Below are positions 10,884 to 21,076 of a DNA stretch of 64,000 bases, piece after piece; position 1 is the stretch's first letter, and each line of letters begins with the position of its first letter. The notes beneath the pieces were generated by a model. That model was given only the letters and a program-made list of their open reading frames with translations, made no database searches and was not told the DNA's origin. Both the position numbers and the translations under genes were made by a program. The DNA is from Microbacterium sp. LWO14-1.2 (lineage in GTDB: Bacteria; Actinomycetota; Actinomycetes; Actinomycetales; Microbacteriaceae), in contig NZ_CP151633.1 in assembly GCF_038397715.1 (NCBI RefSeq), forward strand, positions 3,472,001 through 3,536,000, read 5' to 3'.

Positions 10884-10934
10884 GATGGGCCGCTTGCTGT
10901 CCGAGCGGCTCATCATGCCCTCAGGACACGGGGG

Positions 10935-11459
10935 ATGAGTCGCGCCGCGGAGCGCGAGACCCGGAGGAACGACGCGTTCACTGCGGTGTTCGACGCGAAC
11001 TGGGCTCGCGTCAGACACCATGTCGAGGGTGCTGTCGAGCACGATTCCGAGGTCACGGAAATCGTGTCCGAGGTGTTTCTCCTGGCGTGGACGCGCCTCA
11101 ATCCCGCCAAGCCGATGGACGGGATCTGGCTGTTGCGGGCCGCCGATCGGGTGCTGCGGGGGCGGTCGGGTCGCACGATCGTGCGTCGCCGAGCGCTCGA
11201 GACCGTGCACCGGGGTTTCGCGGCGGACGATCGGGACCCCGACCTCACGCAACGGGCACGGGCGTTGTCTGCTCTGGCGGCCCTCTCCGGTCGTGAGCGG
11301 CGTATCATCATGCTGACATATTGGGATGGTCTCGGGGTGGGGGAGATCGCGCAGATGCTGCGGATGCCGCGGTCGCGTGTTCGCAGGATCCTGGGTCGTG
11401 CGCGCGACAGGATGCTCTCCGAGCTCGAACGAGAGAAGCGGGCGGGGGATGATGACTGA
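10935..11459 (+). CDS. ECF-type RNA polymerase sigma factor
   Basis: 174-residue extracytoplasmic-function-type sigma factor. A weak region 2 is seen at about residues 15–70 (acidic, with E-V-F-L-L-A-W). Region 4 is clear at about residues 110–165 (L-S-x-R-E-R-R-I-I-x-L-x-Y-W-D-G-L-G-V-G-E-I-A, then an R-S-R-V recognition helix). The start ATG follows a G-rich site 51 bases after era. The next gene overlaps it by 11 bases and encodes a one-pass membrane protein, the usual place for a regulatory partner. The target promoter and inducing signal cannot be read from the sequence. Confidence 0.85.
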   Translation: MSRAAERETRRNDAFTAVFDANWARVRHHVEGAVEHDSEVTEIVSEVFLLAWTRLNPAKPMDGIWLLRAADRVLRGRSGRTIVRRRALETVHRGFAADDRDPDLTQRARALSALAALSGRERRIIMLTYWDGLGVGEIAQMLRMPRSRVRRILGRARDRMLSELEREKRAGDDD

Positions 11460-12438
11460 TCACGACGTTCTCGATCGCCTGCTGATGGCCGCCGATCCCG
11501 CTCGAACGCCCCGCGACGCCGCGCCCGATGCCGCCGCGCTGCGGCTGCGCGACCGCATCATGCGCGACACCGCGGCTCCGCGCCGCGCACGTCGTCTCAC
11601 CCTCACGGTGGCGTCCGGGATCGCCGTCGCGACCGCCGCGGTCGTCGTGGCCGTGAGCGTCCTCATGCCGCAGGGCGAGGCTGAGGCAGTCGGCCCTCAG
11701 CCTCTCGACTTCTCGGATGCCGAGTCCCTTGCCGCGACGATCGACGACGCTCAGGCCGCTCTCGCCGACGCCGCGCTCCCCGGGCCGACAGCGCCGGTGC
11801 GCACCGTGCGGACGGCGTCCTGGGGCCTGAACATCGACATGGGCACGGGCGAGACGGAGGTCGTGCCGCAGTTCGCGGTCATCCAGTGGAATCCCGATCA
11901 GTCAGGGCTCACCACGATCGTCAACGGCGTCCCGTACGACCCCGACGATGCGGCGGCCAATCTCTCGGCCGAGGTCAGCAGCACCGGTGAGGTCGCCTAT
12001 GAGATCCCGATCGAGCCCGGCCAGTTCGCGACACCCGTCCCCGAGGTCTTCGGCGACAGCCGCGCCGAGGTGCTGCGTGTTCTGACCGCCCTCGGGATGC
12101 CTGCGGAGCCGTCGGGAACCGATGTCGTGACGGCGATGACCGACCTCCTGGGGCAATGGACGCTCACCGACGCCCAGGAATCCCAGGTCCTCGACATCCT
12201 CGGCTCGGCCGACGGCGTGACCGCGCTGGGAACGACGGAGGATCGCCTCGGGCGTCCCGTCGCCGGACTTCGCGTCGTCGCTCCCGACAAGTCCGTCAGC
12301 GAGATCGTGCTGCTCTCGCTCGACACCGGCCGCGTCGTCGGAGTGGAGCGCACCAACCTCGTCGAACAGGACGTCCTGCCGGCCGGTGTCATCATGTCGT
12401 ACACGATGTGGGACGTCGACGAGAGCCTCGTGCGGTGA
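11449..12438 (+). CDS. Single-pass membrane protein, CU044_5270-like, partner of ECF sigma factor
   Basis: 329-residue protein with a cytosolic ~45-residue N-terminus, one transmembrane helix (about residues 46–68, rich in A/V) and a ~260-residue extracytoplasmic domain. The domain ends in D-R-L-G-R-P-V-A-G-L-R and L-D-T-G-R-V, a pattern I associate with CU044_5270-type proteins. It overlaps the sigma gene by 11 bases; ATG 11452 is an equal start candidate. The H-x3-C-x2-C zinc motif of classical anti-sigma factors is absent. An anti-sigma role is inferred only from topology and linkage. Confidence 0.65.
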   Translation: MMTDHDVLDRLLMAADPARTPRDAAPDAAALRLRDRIMRDTAAPRRARRLTLTVASGIAVATAAVVVAVSVLMPQGEAEAVGPQPLDFSDAESLAATIDDAQAALADAALPGPTAPVRTVRTASWGLNIDMGTGETEVVPQFAVIQWNPDQSGLTTIVNGVPYDPDDAAANLSAEVSSTGEVAYEIPIEPGQFATPVPEVFGDSRAEVLRVLTALGMPAEPSGTDVVTAMTDLLGQWTLTDAQESQVLDILGSADGVTALGTTEDRLGRPVAGLRVVAPDKSVSEIVLLSLDTGRVVGVERTNLVEQDVLPAGVIMSYTMWDVDESLVR

Positions 12439-12481
12439 GGCACCCGGCCCACCACCCGACCTGAGAACCACGGAGGATCCG

Positions 12482-13438
12482 ATGCCTGAAGACACCACGC
12501 TCCGCGCCCGCCACTGGATCGCTCCCGGCCCCGGCGAGCCGTCGGCGTGGGACTTCGTGGAGGAGGGTGTCCCGGACCCGCAGGAGGGCGAGATCACGGT
12601 CCGCGTGCGAGCGGCCGGAGTGAACCCCGCCGATGCGAAGCACGTCGCCGCCCCGCGAGGAGGTGTGGAGTTCCCGGTGCCGATCGGCTACGAGATCTCG
12701 GGCGAGATCATCGCCATCGGGCCCAACACGCGCATCGGCTCAGGCGAGGCGCGGGTCGGAGACGAGATCGTCGCCTTCCGCGTGCGCGGCGGTTACGCCG
12801 AGGCCGTCACCATCCCCGCCGAGAAGGCCTTCATCAAGCCCACGACGCTCAGCCACGCGGAGGCCGCGAATCTGCTGCTCGCGGGTACGACTGCGGCCGA
12901 GATGCTGTGGGTGACGGGTGTCGCACCGGGTGAAACCGTGCTGCTACACGGCGCATCCGGCGCCGTCGGCGTGAGCGTGCTGCAGCAGGCTGCGCTCCGC
13001 GGAGTCCGGGTGATCGGCACGGCGAGTGCGGCGCGGGCCGACGTGGTGCGGGAGTTCGGGGGAGTGCCGGTCGAATACGGCCAGGGGCTCACCGATCGCG
13101 TCCGTGATCTCGCGGGCGGCACGGTCGCCGCGGCCCTCGACGCGGTCGGCACGGACGAGGCCGTCGACGTCTCCCTCGAACTCGTCCGGGATCGCCGACG
13201 CATCGTGACCATCGCCGCGTTCGGACGCGCGGAGGACGAGGGGATCATCGCGATCGCCGGCTCGATGCCCGAAAGCGCCCGATTCCGCGACGAGGTGCGT
13301 CCGGATCTCATCGCCCTCGCCCAGAGCGGGGACCTCGTCGTGCCCGTCGCGAAGACCTTCCCCCTCGCTGAGGCGCCGGCAGCACTGGACTTCCTCGCGG
13401 GCGGGCACCCGGGAGGGAAGCTCGCGCTCATCCCCTGA
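12482..13438 (+). CDS. NADPH:quinone oxidoreductase-like MDR family protein
   Basis: 318-residue zinc-free medium-chain dehydrogenase/reductase, probably NADPH-dependent. An N-terminal GroES-like domain (R-A-A-G-V-N-P-A-D at about residues 43–51) is followed by a Rossmann domain whose cofactor motif H-G-A-S-G-A-V-G is near residue 157. The catalytic-zinc cysteine and the structural-zinc cysteine set are not seen. The ATG has a GGAGG site 6 bases upstream. It reads away from the sigma pair after a 43-base gap. The natural substrate cannot be predicted. Confidence 0.85.
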   Translation: MPEDTTLRARHWIAPGPGEPSAWDFVEEGVPDPQEGEITVRVRAAGVNPADAKHVAAPRGGVEFPVPIGYEISGEIIAIGPNTRIGSGEARVGDEIVAFRVRGGYAEAVTIPAEKAFIKPTTLSHAEAANLLLAGTTAAEMLWVTGVAPGETVLLHGASGAVGVSVLQQAALRGVRVIGTASAARADVVREFGGVPVEYGQGLTDRVRDLAGGTVAAALDAVGTDEAVDVSLELVRDRRRIVTIAAFGRAEDEGIIAIAGSMPESARFRDEVRPDLIALAQSGDLVVPVAKTFPLAEAPAALDFLAGGHPGGKLALIP

Positions 13439-13497
13439 GCGGGTACGGATACGGCATCCCCCTGCGGCACCCGGTCGAACCGGCGGCGGTGCCCTGC

Positions 13498-13503
13498 TAG
13501 CAT
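13498..13503 (+). promoter_or_regulatory. -10 hexamer (TAGCAT) of the leuA leader transcript
   Basis: TAGCAT followed by 6 bases and the ATG of the leader peptide at 13510 implies a leaderless mRNA starting at that codon. This supports the peptide frame with four leucines over the competing ATG at 13502. Confidence 0.65.
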
Positions 13504-13509
13504 GGCCGC

Positions 13510-13557
13510 ATGCCTTTCGGCGGTCTGCTTCTTCTTAGCTGCCGCGACGAGTCCTGA
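13510..13557 (+). CDS. leuA leader peptide (4 consecutive Leu)
   Basis: A 15-codon open frame, MPFGGLLLLSCRDES, ends in TGA 71 bases before leuA. Codons 6–9 are CTG CTT CTT CTT; CTT is uncommon in this GC-rich genome, which would make the frame sensitive to charged tRNA-Leu. The frame starts at a leaderless promoter position and its end overlaps a perfect 11-bp hairpin. Together these are the hallmarks of ribosome-mediated attenuation of leuA. Regulation is inferred, but the frame and codons are directly visible. Confidence 0.8.
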   Translation: MPFGGLLLLSCRDES

Positions 13558-13582
13558 GAGCTAGGGCCTTCCTCGTCGCGGC
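13541..13582 (+). promoter_or_regulatory. leuA attenuator hairpin
   Basis: GCCGCGACGAG (13541–13551) pairs perfectly with CTCGTCGCGGC (13572–13582), an 11-bp stem with a 20-base loop holding the leader stop codon. The 5' arm begins 4 bases after the last Leu codon, so a ribosome stalled there would cover it. No U-tract follows, so the mechanism may not be classical termination. Confidence 0.75.
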
Positions 13583-13610
13583 GCTCGTGTTGGCCCGAAC
13601 ACATTCCTGA

Positions 13611-15383
<1,773 letters not shown>

Positions 15384-15390
15384 CCCCGCA

Positions 15391-15510
15391 CGTTTCGTCT
15401 CGCTTCGCTCGCTCAACGACCGGGTTGATATCCCTCCCGGTCGTTGAGCGAGGAGCGCAGCGGGGTCTCTCTCGGGTCGTTGAGCGAGGAGCGCAGCGAC
15501 GAGACGAAAG
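15391..15510. repeat. Inverted/direct repeat cluster (REP-like) between convergent genes
   Basis: The unit GTCGTTGAGCGAGGAGCGCA occurs twice in direct orientation (from about 15440 and 15476). Its inverted form, ending GCTCAACGAC, is at 15391–15420. The outer ends, CGTTTCGTCTCG and CGAGACGAAAG, are mirror images. The cluster fills the gap between leuA and the convergent membrane gene and can fold into a large hairpin, so it may also act as a bidirectional terminator. I see no other copy in the window. Confidence 0.85.
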
Positions 15511-15519
15511 GCGGTGCGG

Positions 15520-16212
15520 TCAGTCGCCGGGTCTGACGATCGGGATGACCCCGGTCTCGGCCGCCACCTTGCGGCGGTAGAGGCGGCGCTGCTCGGGCAG
15601 CGATACGTCGAAGCTGACGGCGAGCACCCGGATCACGGCGGTGACGGCGATGCCGATGACGGCGGCGAGGGGGATCGACATGCCGAGCGCGTGGGCGATC
15701 ACGATGAACGCGGATCCTCCGCCGGCGGCGACGGCGTAGAGCGATCCCACGTGCATGATCGCGGTCGGCAGGCCCATGAGCATGTCGCGCAGCACGCTGC
15801 CGCCGACTGCGGCGCAGACGCCGATGAACACGGCGGGCACCTCGGGAATGCCGAGCGCGAGGGCCTTGCTCGTACCGAACGCCCCGAACATCCCGATCAC
15901 GACGGCATCCAGGCCGACGATGACCTTGTTGAGGCGCGTGAAGAGGCCAGCGAGCAGCATCCCGAAGAGCGCGGCGCCCGTCGCCGTGACGAGATACCAC
16001 TGGTTCTGCAGCGTCGCGGGGGTCTGGCCCAGCAGGATGTCGCGGATGAGACCGCCGCCCATGCCGATCATGATGCCGATGATCGCGACCCCGAGCCAGT
16101 CGAGCCGTCGCTGCCCCTGGAAACCGGAGGCGAAGAGCGCTCCCTGGACCCCGCCGAGCCCGACGCCGAGAAGATCCGCCCAGAACGGAATGATGAAGAG
16201 CGGTTCGGTCAC
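15520..16212 (-). CDS. TRIC/UPF0126 family membrane protein
   Basis: 230-residue polytopic membrane protein with two similar halves of the TRIC (UPF0126, YadS/YicG) family, related to trimeric intracellular cation channels. Each half shows the glycine-rich G-G-G-x-x-R-D-x-L-L-G/M signature (near residues 50 and 135). About seven hydrophobic segments are visible and the C-terminus is basic. I place the start at GTG 16212 (V-T-E-P-L-F), since upstream codons run into recO on the other strand. recO is divergent, 34 bases away. Confidence 0.87.
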   Translation of the reverse strand: MTEPLFIIPFWADLLGVGLGGVQGALFASGFQGQRRLDWLGVAIIGIMIGMGGGLIRDILLGQTPATLQNQWYLVTATGAALFGMLLAGLFTRLNKVIVGLDAVVIGMFGAFGTSKALALGIPEVPAVFIGVCAAVGGSVLRDMLMGLPTAIMHVGSLYAVAAGGGSAFIVIAHALGMSIPLAAVIGIAVTAVIRVLAVSFDVSLPEQRRLYRRKVAAETGVIPIVRPGD

Positions 16213-16234
16213 CCGTCCATTGTCGCGCACGGAG

Positions 16235-16240
16235 GATAAT
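16235..16240 (+). promoter_or_regulatory. -10 hexamer (GATAAT) of recO, leaderless
   Basis: GATAAT followed by 6 bases and the recO GTG at 16247. A GGAGG also lies nearby at 16231–16235, but it overlaps the hexamer and would not be transcribed if initiation occurs at the start codon. Confidence 0.6.
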
Positions 16241-16246
16241 CGAGGG

Positions 16247-16990
16247 GTGCCCACGTACCGAGACGAAGCAGTGATCCTGCGCACCCACAAGCTGGGTGAG
16301 GCGGACCGCATCGTCACCATGCTGTCGCGACGCCACGGCAAGGTGCGCGCCGTGGCGAAGGGCGTGCGGCGGACGTCGTCGAAGTTCGGCTCCCGGCTCG
16401 AGCCGTTCATGGTCGCCGACGTGCAGCTGTACGAGGGGCGCTCGCTCGACATCGTGCAGCAGGCGGAGTCGTTGGGCTCCTACGGTGCCGACATCGCCGC
16501 GCACTACGACCGGTTCACCTCGGCGAATGCGATGGTCGAGACGGCCGACCGGCTGAGCGAGTCCGAGGCGACTCCCGAGCAGTATCTGCTGCTCGTCGGC
16601 GGACTGCGGGCACTCTCTCGCGGGGAGCATTCGCCTCGCAGCATCCTGGATTCCTATCTGCTCCGCGTCATGGCGCTCTCCGGCTGGGCGCCGTCGCTGA
16701 CCGATTGCGCGCGCTGCGGCATGCCCGGTCCGCACACGACGTTCGTCGCCCAGCTCGGTGGCGTGGTGTGCCGCAACGACGCGCCCGCCGGAAGCCCTCG
16801 CGTCGCGGAGACCACGCTGGCCCTGCTCCGGTCGCTCATGGCGGGCGAATGGGACGTCATCGACGCGGCATCCGTGCAGGAGACGTCAGCGGCTTCCGGA
16901 CTCATCGCCGCCTACGCGCAGTGGCATCTCGAGCGCGGCATCCGCTCGCTCGCCCACGTGATCGACGATTCCCGAGAAGGAGCCCGGTGA
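16247..16990 (+). CDS. recO: DNA repair protein RecO
   Basis: Recombination mediator that anneals ssDNA and, with RecR/RecF, loads RecA. The 247-residue protein has an N-terminal OB fold ([19 protein letters not shown]), a helical middle and a zinc-type cluster (C-A-R-C at about residue 152 with another Cys about 20 residues later). It starts with GTG at a leaderless promoter position. The stop overlaps the uppS start (GTGA), a conserved linkage in actinobacteria. Confidence 0.94.
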   Translation: MPTYRDEAVILRTHKLGEADRIVTMLSRRHGKVRAVAKGVRRTSSKFGSRLEPFMVADVQLYEGRSLDIVQQAESLGSYGADIAAHYDRFTSANAMVETADRLSESEATPEQYLLLVGGLRALSRGEHSPRSILDSYLLRVMALSGWAPSLTDCARCGMPGPHTTFVAQLGGVVCRNDAPAGSPRVAETTLALLRSLMAGEWDVIDAASVQETSAASGLIAAYAQWHLERGIRSLAHVIDDSREGAR

Positions 16991-17790
16991 GCCCCAAGCC
17001 CTACACGCACAAGGATGCCGTGGCGTACCGCCCGCTCGACTGGACGGGGCTCTACCCGCCGCAGTTCCCGGCGGTGCCGGAGCACGTGGCGATCGTCATG
17101 GACGGCAACGGCCGGTGGGCGAATCGTCGCGGTCTCAATCGCATCGAAGGACACAAGGCGGGTGAGGAGGTACTGCTCGACGTGGTCGCCGGCGCCATCC
17201 AGGCCGGGGTGAAGCACCTGTCGGTGTACGCGTTCTCGACCGAGAACTGGGCGCGCTCGCCCGAGGAGGTGCGCTTCCTCATGGGGTACAACCGCGACGT
17301 GCTGCATCGCCGGCGCGACCAGCTCAACGAGTGGAACGTGCGCATCCGCTGGGCCGGACGCAAGCCGCGCCTGTGGGGCAGCGTCATCACAGAACTGCAG
17401 CGCGCGGAGGAGCTCACGAAGACGAACACAGGGCTCACGCTCACGATGTGCGTGAACTACGGCGGACGGGTCGAGCTCGTCGACGCCATGCGGTCGATCG
17501 CCGCCGACGTCGCCGCCGGTCGGGTCAAGCCGAACGCGATCAGCGAGAAGATGATCCGTCGGCACCTCTATGTGCCGGACATGCCCGACGTCGACCTGTT
17601 CCTGCGCAGCTCGGGCGAGCAGCGCACCTCGAACTTCCTCCTGTGGGAGTCGGCCTACGCCGAGATGGTGTTCCTCGACACGCTCTGGCCGGACTTCTCC
17701 CGCGAGGAGCTGTGGCGAGCGATCGGCATCTACCTGTCGCGCGACCGACGCTTCGGTGGGGCCGTCGACACACCGGACGCGCCCGCCTGA
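16987..17790 (+). CDS. uppS: Isoprenyl (polyprenyl diphosphate) transferase, cis type
   Basis: Cis-prenyltransferase making the long-chain polyprenyl diphosphate carrier for peptidoglycan and other envelope glycans. The catalytic signature [10 protein letters not shown] is at residues 36–45 with Asp39. The conserved C-terminal block [18 protein letters not shown] is present. It is 267 residues long. The GTG start overlaps the recO stop by 4 bases. The last 61 bases overlap the 3' end of the convergent kinase gene. Confidence 0.95.
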   Translation: MSPKPYTHKDAVAYRPLDWTGLYPPQFPAVPEHVAIVMDGNGRWANRRGLNRIEGHKAGEEVLLDVVAGAIQAGVKHLSVYAFSTENWARSPEEVRFLMGYNRDVLHRRRDQLNEWNVRIRWAGRKPRLWGSVITELQRAEELTKTNTGLTLTMCVNYGGRVELVDAMRSIAADVAAGRVKPNAISEKMIRRHLYVPDMPDVDLFLRSSGEQRTSNFLLWESAYAEMVFLDTLWPDFSREELWRAIGIYLSRDRRFGGAVDTPDAPA

Positions 17791-18341
17791 GCCCGAAGCC
17801 AGCGCTCGGCCTCGCGCGGATGGCGCAGGCGCACGATGGTCAGGTGCGGGAACGCGACCTCGGCCTCCGGCATCCGCTCGGTCCATTTGTGCAGGGTCAT
17901 GGTCTGCCAGGCGACGATGTTCTCTTCGGGATCCCCGCTGAACATGCGCCAGATCGGCTTCTCGACGTTGCCGTTCCACATCTTCGTACGCAGGATGCTG
18001 CGGCTCAGGGTGCGCCGCAGCAGTCGCGCACGAACGACGCGGAAGGGATAGTCCAGCCAGACGACCAGGTCGGCGCGCGGCGCGAGGATCTCGTCGGTGC
18101 CCTTGCTCGTGTACTGCCACTCGGTCACCCAGAGCTCTTCGGAGGCGAAGGCGCGGACGTCGTCGAGGAAGCTCGGACGCGGTGTCCAGTTCTCGCCGTG
18201 GAAGAGGCCGTCGATCTCGGTGTGCCGGAGGTTCCAGAGCGCGGCGATGCGCCGGGAGAGGGTCGTCTTCCCGGATCCGGTGACGCCGGCGACGAGCACG
18301 CGACGCGGCGTGCGGGGGAGCGGATCGTCGGCGGAGAGCAT
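17730..18341 (-). CDS. P-loop kinase-like protein (adenylate kinase/FlaR-related)
   Basis: 203-residue cytosolic P-loop protein resembling small nucleoside/adenylate-kinase-like enzymes. Walker A is G-V-T-G-S-G-K-T-T (about residues 19–27), followed by an H-T-E-I-D-G-L-F-H segment and an [11 protein letters not shown] block typical of this group. The C-terminal tail is basic. The ATG at 18341 has a leaderless -10. The 3' end runs 61 bases into uppS on the other strand. The substrate is unknown. Confidence 0.75.
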   Translation of the reverse strand: MLSADDPLPRTPRRVLVAGVTGSGKTTLSRRIAALWNLRHTEIDGLFHGENWTPRPSFLDDVRAFASEELWVTEWQYTSKGTDEILAPRADLVVWLDYPFRVVRARLLRRTLSRSILRTKMWNGNVEKPIWRMFSGDPEENIVAWQTMTLHKWTERMPEAEVAFPHLTIVRLRHPREAERWLRAQAGASGVSTAPPKRRSRDR

Positions 18342-18347
18342 CCGAGA

Positions 18348-18353
18348 ATCCTA
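18348..18353 (-). promoter_or_regulatory. -10 hexamer (TAGGAT), leaderless promoter of P-loop kinase
   Basis: On the minus strand TAGGAT is followed by 6 bases and the ATG at 18341. No ribosome site precedes the ATG. Confidence 0.65.
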
Positions 18354-18395
18354 TCGATCGGAATAGCCCCGACGAGGATGCGGTTGGATGACAGT

Positions 18396-19088
18396 GTGAC
18401 TGAACCCATCTCGATCGACATCTGGTCCGACATCGCGTGCCCGTGGTGCTACATCGGCAAGCGCAATCTCGAGAAGGGACTCGAGGCCACGGCGGGCGAC
18501 GACGACGCCCCGCAGGTGAACATCACGTTCCACTCGTTCGAGCTCTCGCCCGACACCCCCGTCGACTTCGACGGCGATGAGATCGACTTCCTCTCCGGAC
18601 ACAAGGGCATGCCTCGTGAGCAGGTCGAGCAGATGCTCTCGCACGTCACCGGTGTCGCGGAGAACGCGGGTCTGCAGTATCGCTTCGACCTGCTGCAGCA
18701 CACGAACACGGTCAAGGCCCACGAGCTCCTCCACTTCGCGAAGGCGAACGATCTGCAGCACGAGATGGAGGAGCGGCTCATGTCCGCGTACTTCACCGAG
18801 GGCAAGCACGTCGGCCGTGTCGACGATCTCGTCGAGCTGGCGGTCGAGGTCGGCCTCGACGCCGAGCAGGCGCGGGAGGCGCTGGAGAGTTCCCGCCACC
18901 TGCAGGACGTGCGTCAGGACCAGGCGCAGGCCCAGGCCTACGGCATCCAGGGCGTCCCGTTCTTCGTGATCGACGGACAGTACGGCATCAGCGGCGCGCA
19001 GCCGCCCGCGGCGTTCGAGAACGTCCTGCGCGACCTGTGGGCCAAGCGCGGTGCTCCCGAGGAAGAAGCGCCCGCAGTCCAGGCCTGA
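18396..19088 (+). CDS. DsbA family oxidoreductase (FrnE-like)
   Basis: 230-residue cytosolic thioredoxin-fold protein of the DsbA/FrnE type, probably a disulfide isomerase or oxidoreductase. The active site C-P-W-C lies near residue 15 (S-D-I-A-C-P-W-C-Y-I-G-K), and the cis-Pro loop G-V-P-F-F-V near residue 190. No signal peptide is present. I chose GTG 18396; ATG 18378 in frame would add six residues. A weak hexamer (TTGGAT) sits at the leaderless distance from the GTG, which slightly favours it. Confidence 0.88.
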   Translation: MTEPISIDIWSDIACPWCYIGKRNLEKGLEATAGDDDAPQVNITFHSFELSPDTPVDFDGDEIDFLSGHKGMPREQVEQMLSHVTGVAENAGLQYRFDLLQHTNTVKAHELLHFAKANDLQHEMEERLMSAYFTEGKHVGRVDDLVELAVEVGLDAEQAREALESSRHLQDVRQDQAQAQAYGIQGVPFFVIDGQYGISGAQPPAAFENVLRDLWAKRGAPEEEAPAVQA

Positions 19089-19153
19089 GCTACCGTCCGC
19101 GCGGTCGGGGCGACGGGAGCGCGAATCCCGCCGCCTCGACCGCTCTGCGAGCG

Positions 19154-20368
19154 TTACAGACGCTGCTGCTTCGCCGCGAGCGGAAGCGGCTCCATGGGCT
19201 GGTCGTCGGCGGTCAGGTCGATGCCGAGTTCTCGGGCGTACACGACGCGCGTCGCCATCGACACGTCGTCACCTGTCTCCGTGAGCTCGAACACGCGACC
19301 GCCGCGCATGCGGTTGCGCTCGGCGCCATCGAGGCCGTACGCGCCGAAGCCCGTGCCCGGCGCGTAGCCGAGCTGCACGCCGTAGTAGTCACCCGCATAG
19401 TCGTTGATGTGGTCGTGTCCGACGAAGACCCCCTTCACGTCACCCCGCTCGAGAATCGCGTTGAACATCCCTGAGTTGAACGGCCCAGGGCATTCGTCCT
19501 CGTTCCGCTCCCCGGTGATCCGGTGCCGCGCCCGGCCGCGCGCGGCGTCCGGCTCCGTGCGGGTGTCCACGCCGCCCCACCACATGAAACGGTGTTCCCA
19601 CAGGGCGATGTGCAGGAACATCAGACCAGGCAGCTTGGCTCCCCGCCGCTTCTCCAACTCCTGCGACTGCTGCCGGTACCAGGCGACCTGGTCCATCCGT
19701 ACCCAGTCCCACGTGGGATACCCGGAGAAGTCCTGGCCGTTGATCGATTCAGGCGCGTACCGACCGGAGTCGATGAGCCACAGAGCGAAAGCCTCTCGGT
19801 TCTTCTTCGCCGACGAGCCGATCGTCACGATCGTGTTGCTGGTGCCTGTCACGCCGCGAGTGTTCTCGGCGTTCACGTTGTAGTCGTAGGAGCGGTAGAT
19901 CGCCAGCATCCCCGCCTCGTCGACACCGGACTCGGGCAGCGAGTCCTCGTCGTGGTTTCCGAAAGTGACGGCCCACGGAATCTGGCGCGATTCCATCGGC
20001 CAGACGACGTTGTTGATCGCCTGCTTCACAGCCAGCCGGGTCTCACAGCCTCCCGTGATCACGTCGCCGTTGATGACCACGAAGTCGGGTTTCTCCTGAT
20101 CGAGCACCTTCTCGATCAGCTCCACCGTGCGACGATCGGTGAGCTCGTCGTCCTGTGTGTCGTTGAACTGCACGACTTTGAAGGTTCCGTCGGAGTGGAA
20201 TCGCAGGCGGCCTGCCCTGCCGGGCGCAGTCGGGCGCGTCGTGGATCCCGCTTCCGTGGTGGGGGCGGCGTTCGCCGGTGCGGCGCCGAGCGGCAGAGCG
20301 GTGCTGAGCGCGCCGATCGCGCCTGCGGTGAGGACGGTTCGCCGGCTGATCGGGAAGCGGTCGGGCAT
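19154..20368 (-). CDS. Tat-exported metallophosphoesterase
   Basis: 404-residue calcineurin-like phosphoesterase with a twin-arginine signal (S-R-R-T-V-L-T-A-G near residue 8, then a hydrophobic stretch ending A-N-A), so it is likely exported folded. Metal-site motifs are visible: N-G-D-V (about residue 98), G-N-H-D (about 136) and G-H-D-H (about 325). The first motif reads N-D-T-Q where D-x-H is usual. The overall pattern resembles Dcr2/purple-acid-phosphatase-like proteins. The ATG has an AAGGAGA site. The substrate is unknown. Confidence 0.85.
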   Translation of the reverse strand: MPDRFPISRRTVLTAGAIGALSTALPLGAAPANAAPTTEAGSTTRPTAPGRAGRLRFHSDGTFKVVQFNDTQDDELTDRRTVELIEKVLDQEKPDFVVINGDVITGGCETRLAVKQAINNVVWPMESRQIPWAVTFGNHDEDSLPESGVDEAGMLAIYRSYDYNVNAENTRGVTGTSNTIVTIGSSAKKNREAFALWLIDSGRYAPESINGQDFSGYPTWDWVRMDQVAWYRQQSQELEKRRGAKLPGLMFLHIALWEHRFMWWGGVDTRTEPDAARGRARHRITGERNEDECPGPFNSGMFNAILERGDVKGVFVGHDHINDYAGDYYGVQLGYAPGTGFGAYGLDGAERNRMRGGRVFELTETGDDVSMATRVVYARELGIDLTADDQPMEPLPLAAKQQRL

Positions 20369-20452
20369 GTTCGGTCTCCTTGTCTTCGAGCGGACTTCGC
20401 CGTGGTGAGACTAAGGAGAGGGCATGACCGCGAGCAGACCGGCGGGTGAACG

Positions 20453-20503
20453 GCTCGCATGCGAGCGCCGCCGGGACGCACCTGCGCGGGTAGCGCGCAG
20501 GTG
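20453..20503. terminator. Palindrome and 10-bp hairpin between gpx and phosphoesterase
   Basis: A perfect palindrome GCTCGCATGCGAGC (20453–20466) is followed by CACCTGCGCG/CGCGCAGGTG (20479–20503, 5-base loop). They lie just past the stop of the glutathione peroxidase gene. No U-tract follows, as is common for actinobacterial terminator candidates. Confidence 0.5.
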
Positions 20504-20525
20504 AACCGTGCGGCCGTCGCTCGAT

Positions 20526-21017
20526 CTAGCGCGTCAGTGCGGACTCGATCGCGCTGACGATCGCGGGGTCGTCCGGCTTCTGCTTCGGACGGAAGCGGAT
20601 GACCTCGCCGTCGGGGAGCACGAGGAACTTCTCGAAGTTCCACTCCACGCGTCCGGCCTTGCCACCCGCGTCCTCGGTCTGCTTCAGCGCCTTGTAGAGG
20701 TCGGCCGCGTTCTTCCCGTTGACCTTGACCTTGTCGTTGATCGGGAAGGTCACGCCGTAGGTGGTCGAGCAGAAGTCGAGGATCTGCTCCATCGAGCCCG
20801 GCTCCTGACCGAAGAACTGGTTGCAGGGGAAGCCCACGACGCTGAATCCGCGGTCGCCGTAGAGGCGCTGCAGCTCTTCCAGCTGCTCGTACTGCGGAGT
20901 GAGTCCGCACTTCGACGCGACGTTGACGACGAGCACGACCTCGCCCAGATCGTCGAGGGTCTTCTCGTTGCCGTCGGCGTCGCGGAAGGGGATGGAACGG
21001 ACTGCGGAATCGCTCAT
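20526..21017 (-). CDS. Glutathione peroxidase family thiol peroxidase
   Basis: 163-residue Cys-type GPx-family peroxidase that reduces peroxides; bacterial members usually take electrons from thioredoxin. The peroxidatic Cys is in N-V-A-S-K-C-G (about residue 35). The conserved Gln is in F-P-C-N-Q-F and the Trp in W-N-F-E-K-F-L. I place the start at ATG 21017 because a TAAGCT -10 lies exactly 6 bases upstream; the in-frame GTG at 21023 would fall inside that gap. Confidence 0.92.
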   Translation of the reverse strand: MSDSAVRSIPFRDADGNEKTLDDLGEVVLVVNVASKCGLTPQYEQLEELQRLYGDRGFSVVGFPCNQFFGQEPGSMEQILDFCSTTYGVTFPINDKVKVNGKNAADLYKALKQTEDAGGKAGRVEWNFEKFLVLPDGEVIRFRPKQKPDDPAIVSAIESALTR

Positions 21018-21023
21018 GCTCAC

Positions 21024-21029
21024 AGCTTA
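21024..21029 (-). promoter_or_regulatory. -10 hexamer (TAAGCT), leaderless promoter of the peroxidase
   Basis: Minus-strand TAAGCT, 6 bases, then ATG at 21017. It decides between two candidate starts. Confidence 0.6.
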
Positions 21030-21076
21030 GGTCGATGCGCCGCGACCGGCCCCGTGTCTGGGAGAATGGAGAGGTC

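Noticed and set aside
13502..13564. Alternative small frame starting at ATG 13502 upstream of leuA
   Set aside because: It contains no leucine run, and the ATG at 13510 fits the leaderless promoter and has four consecutive Leu codons.
15391..15510. CRISPR array
   Set aside because: Only three units, in both orientations, with no regular spacers and no cas genes.
17331..18395. Possible 5' extension of the DsbA-family gene back into uppS and across the kinase gene
   Set aside because: The extension is antisense to the P-loop kinase and overlaps uppS; the conserved DsbA N-terminus starts at about 18396.
21018..21023. GTG 21023 as the glutathione peroxidase start
   Set aside because: It lies directly against the -10 hexamer, so a transcript starting at the ATG would not include it.
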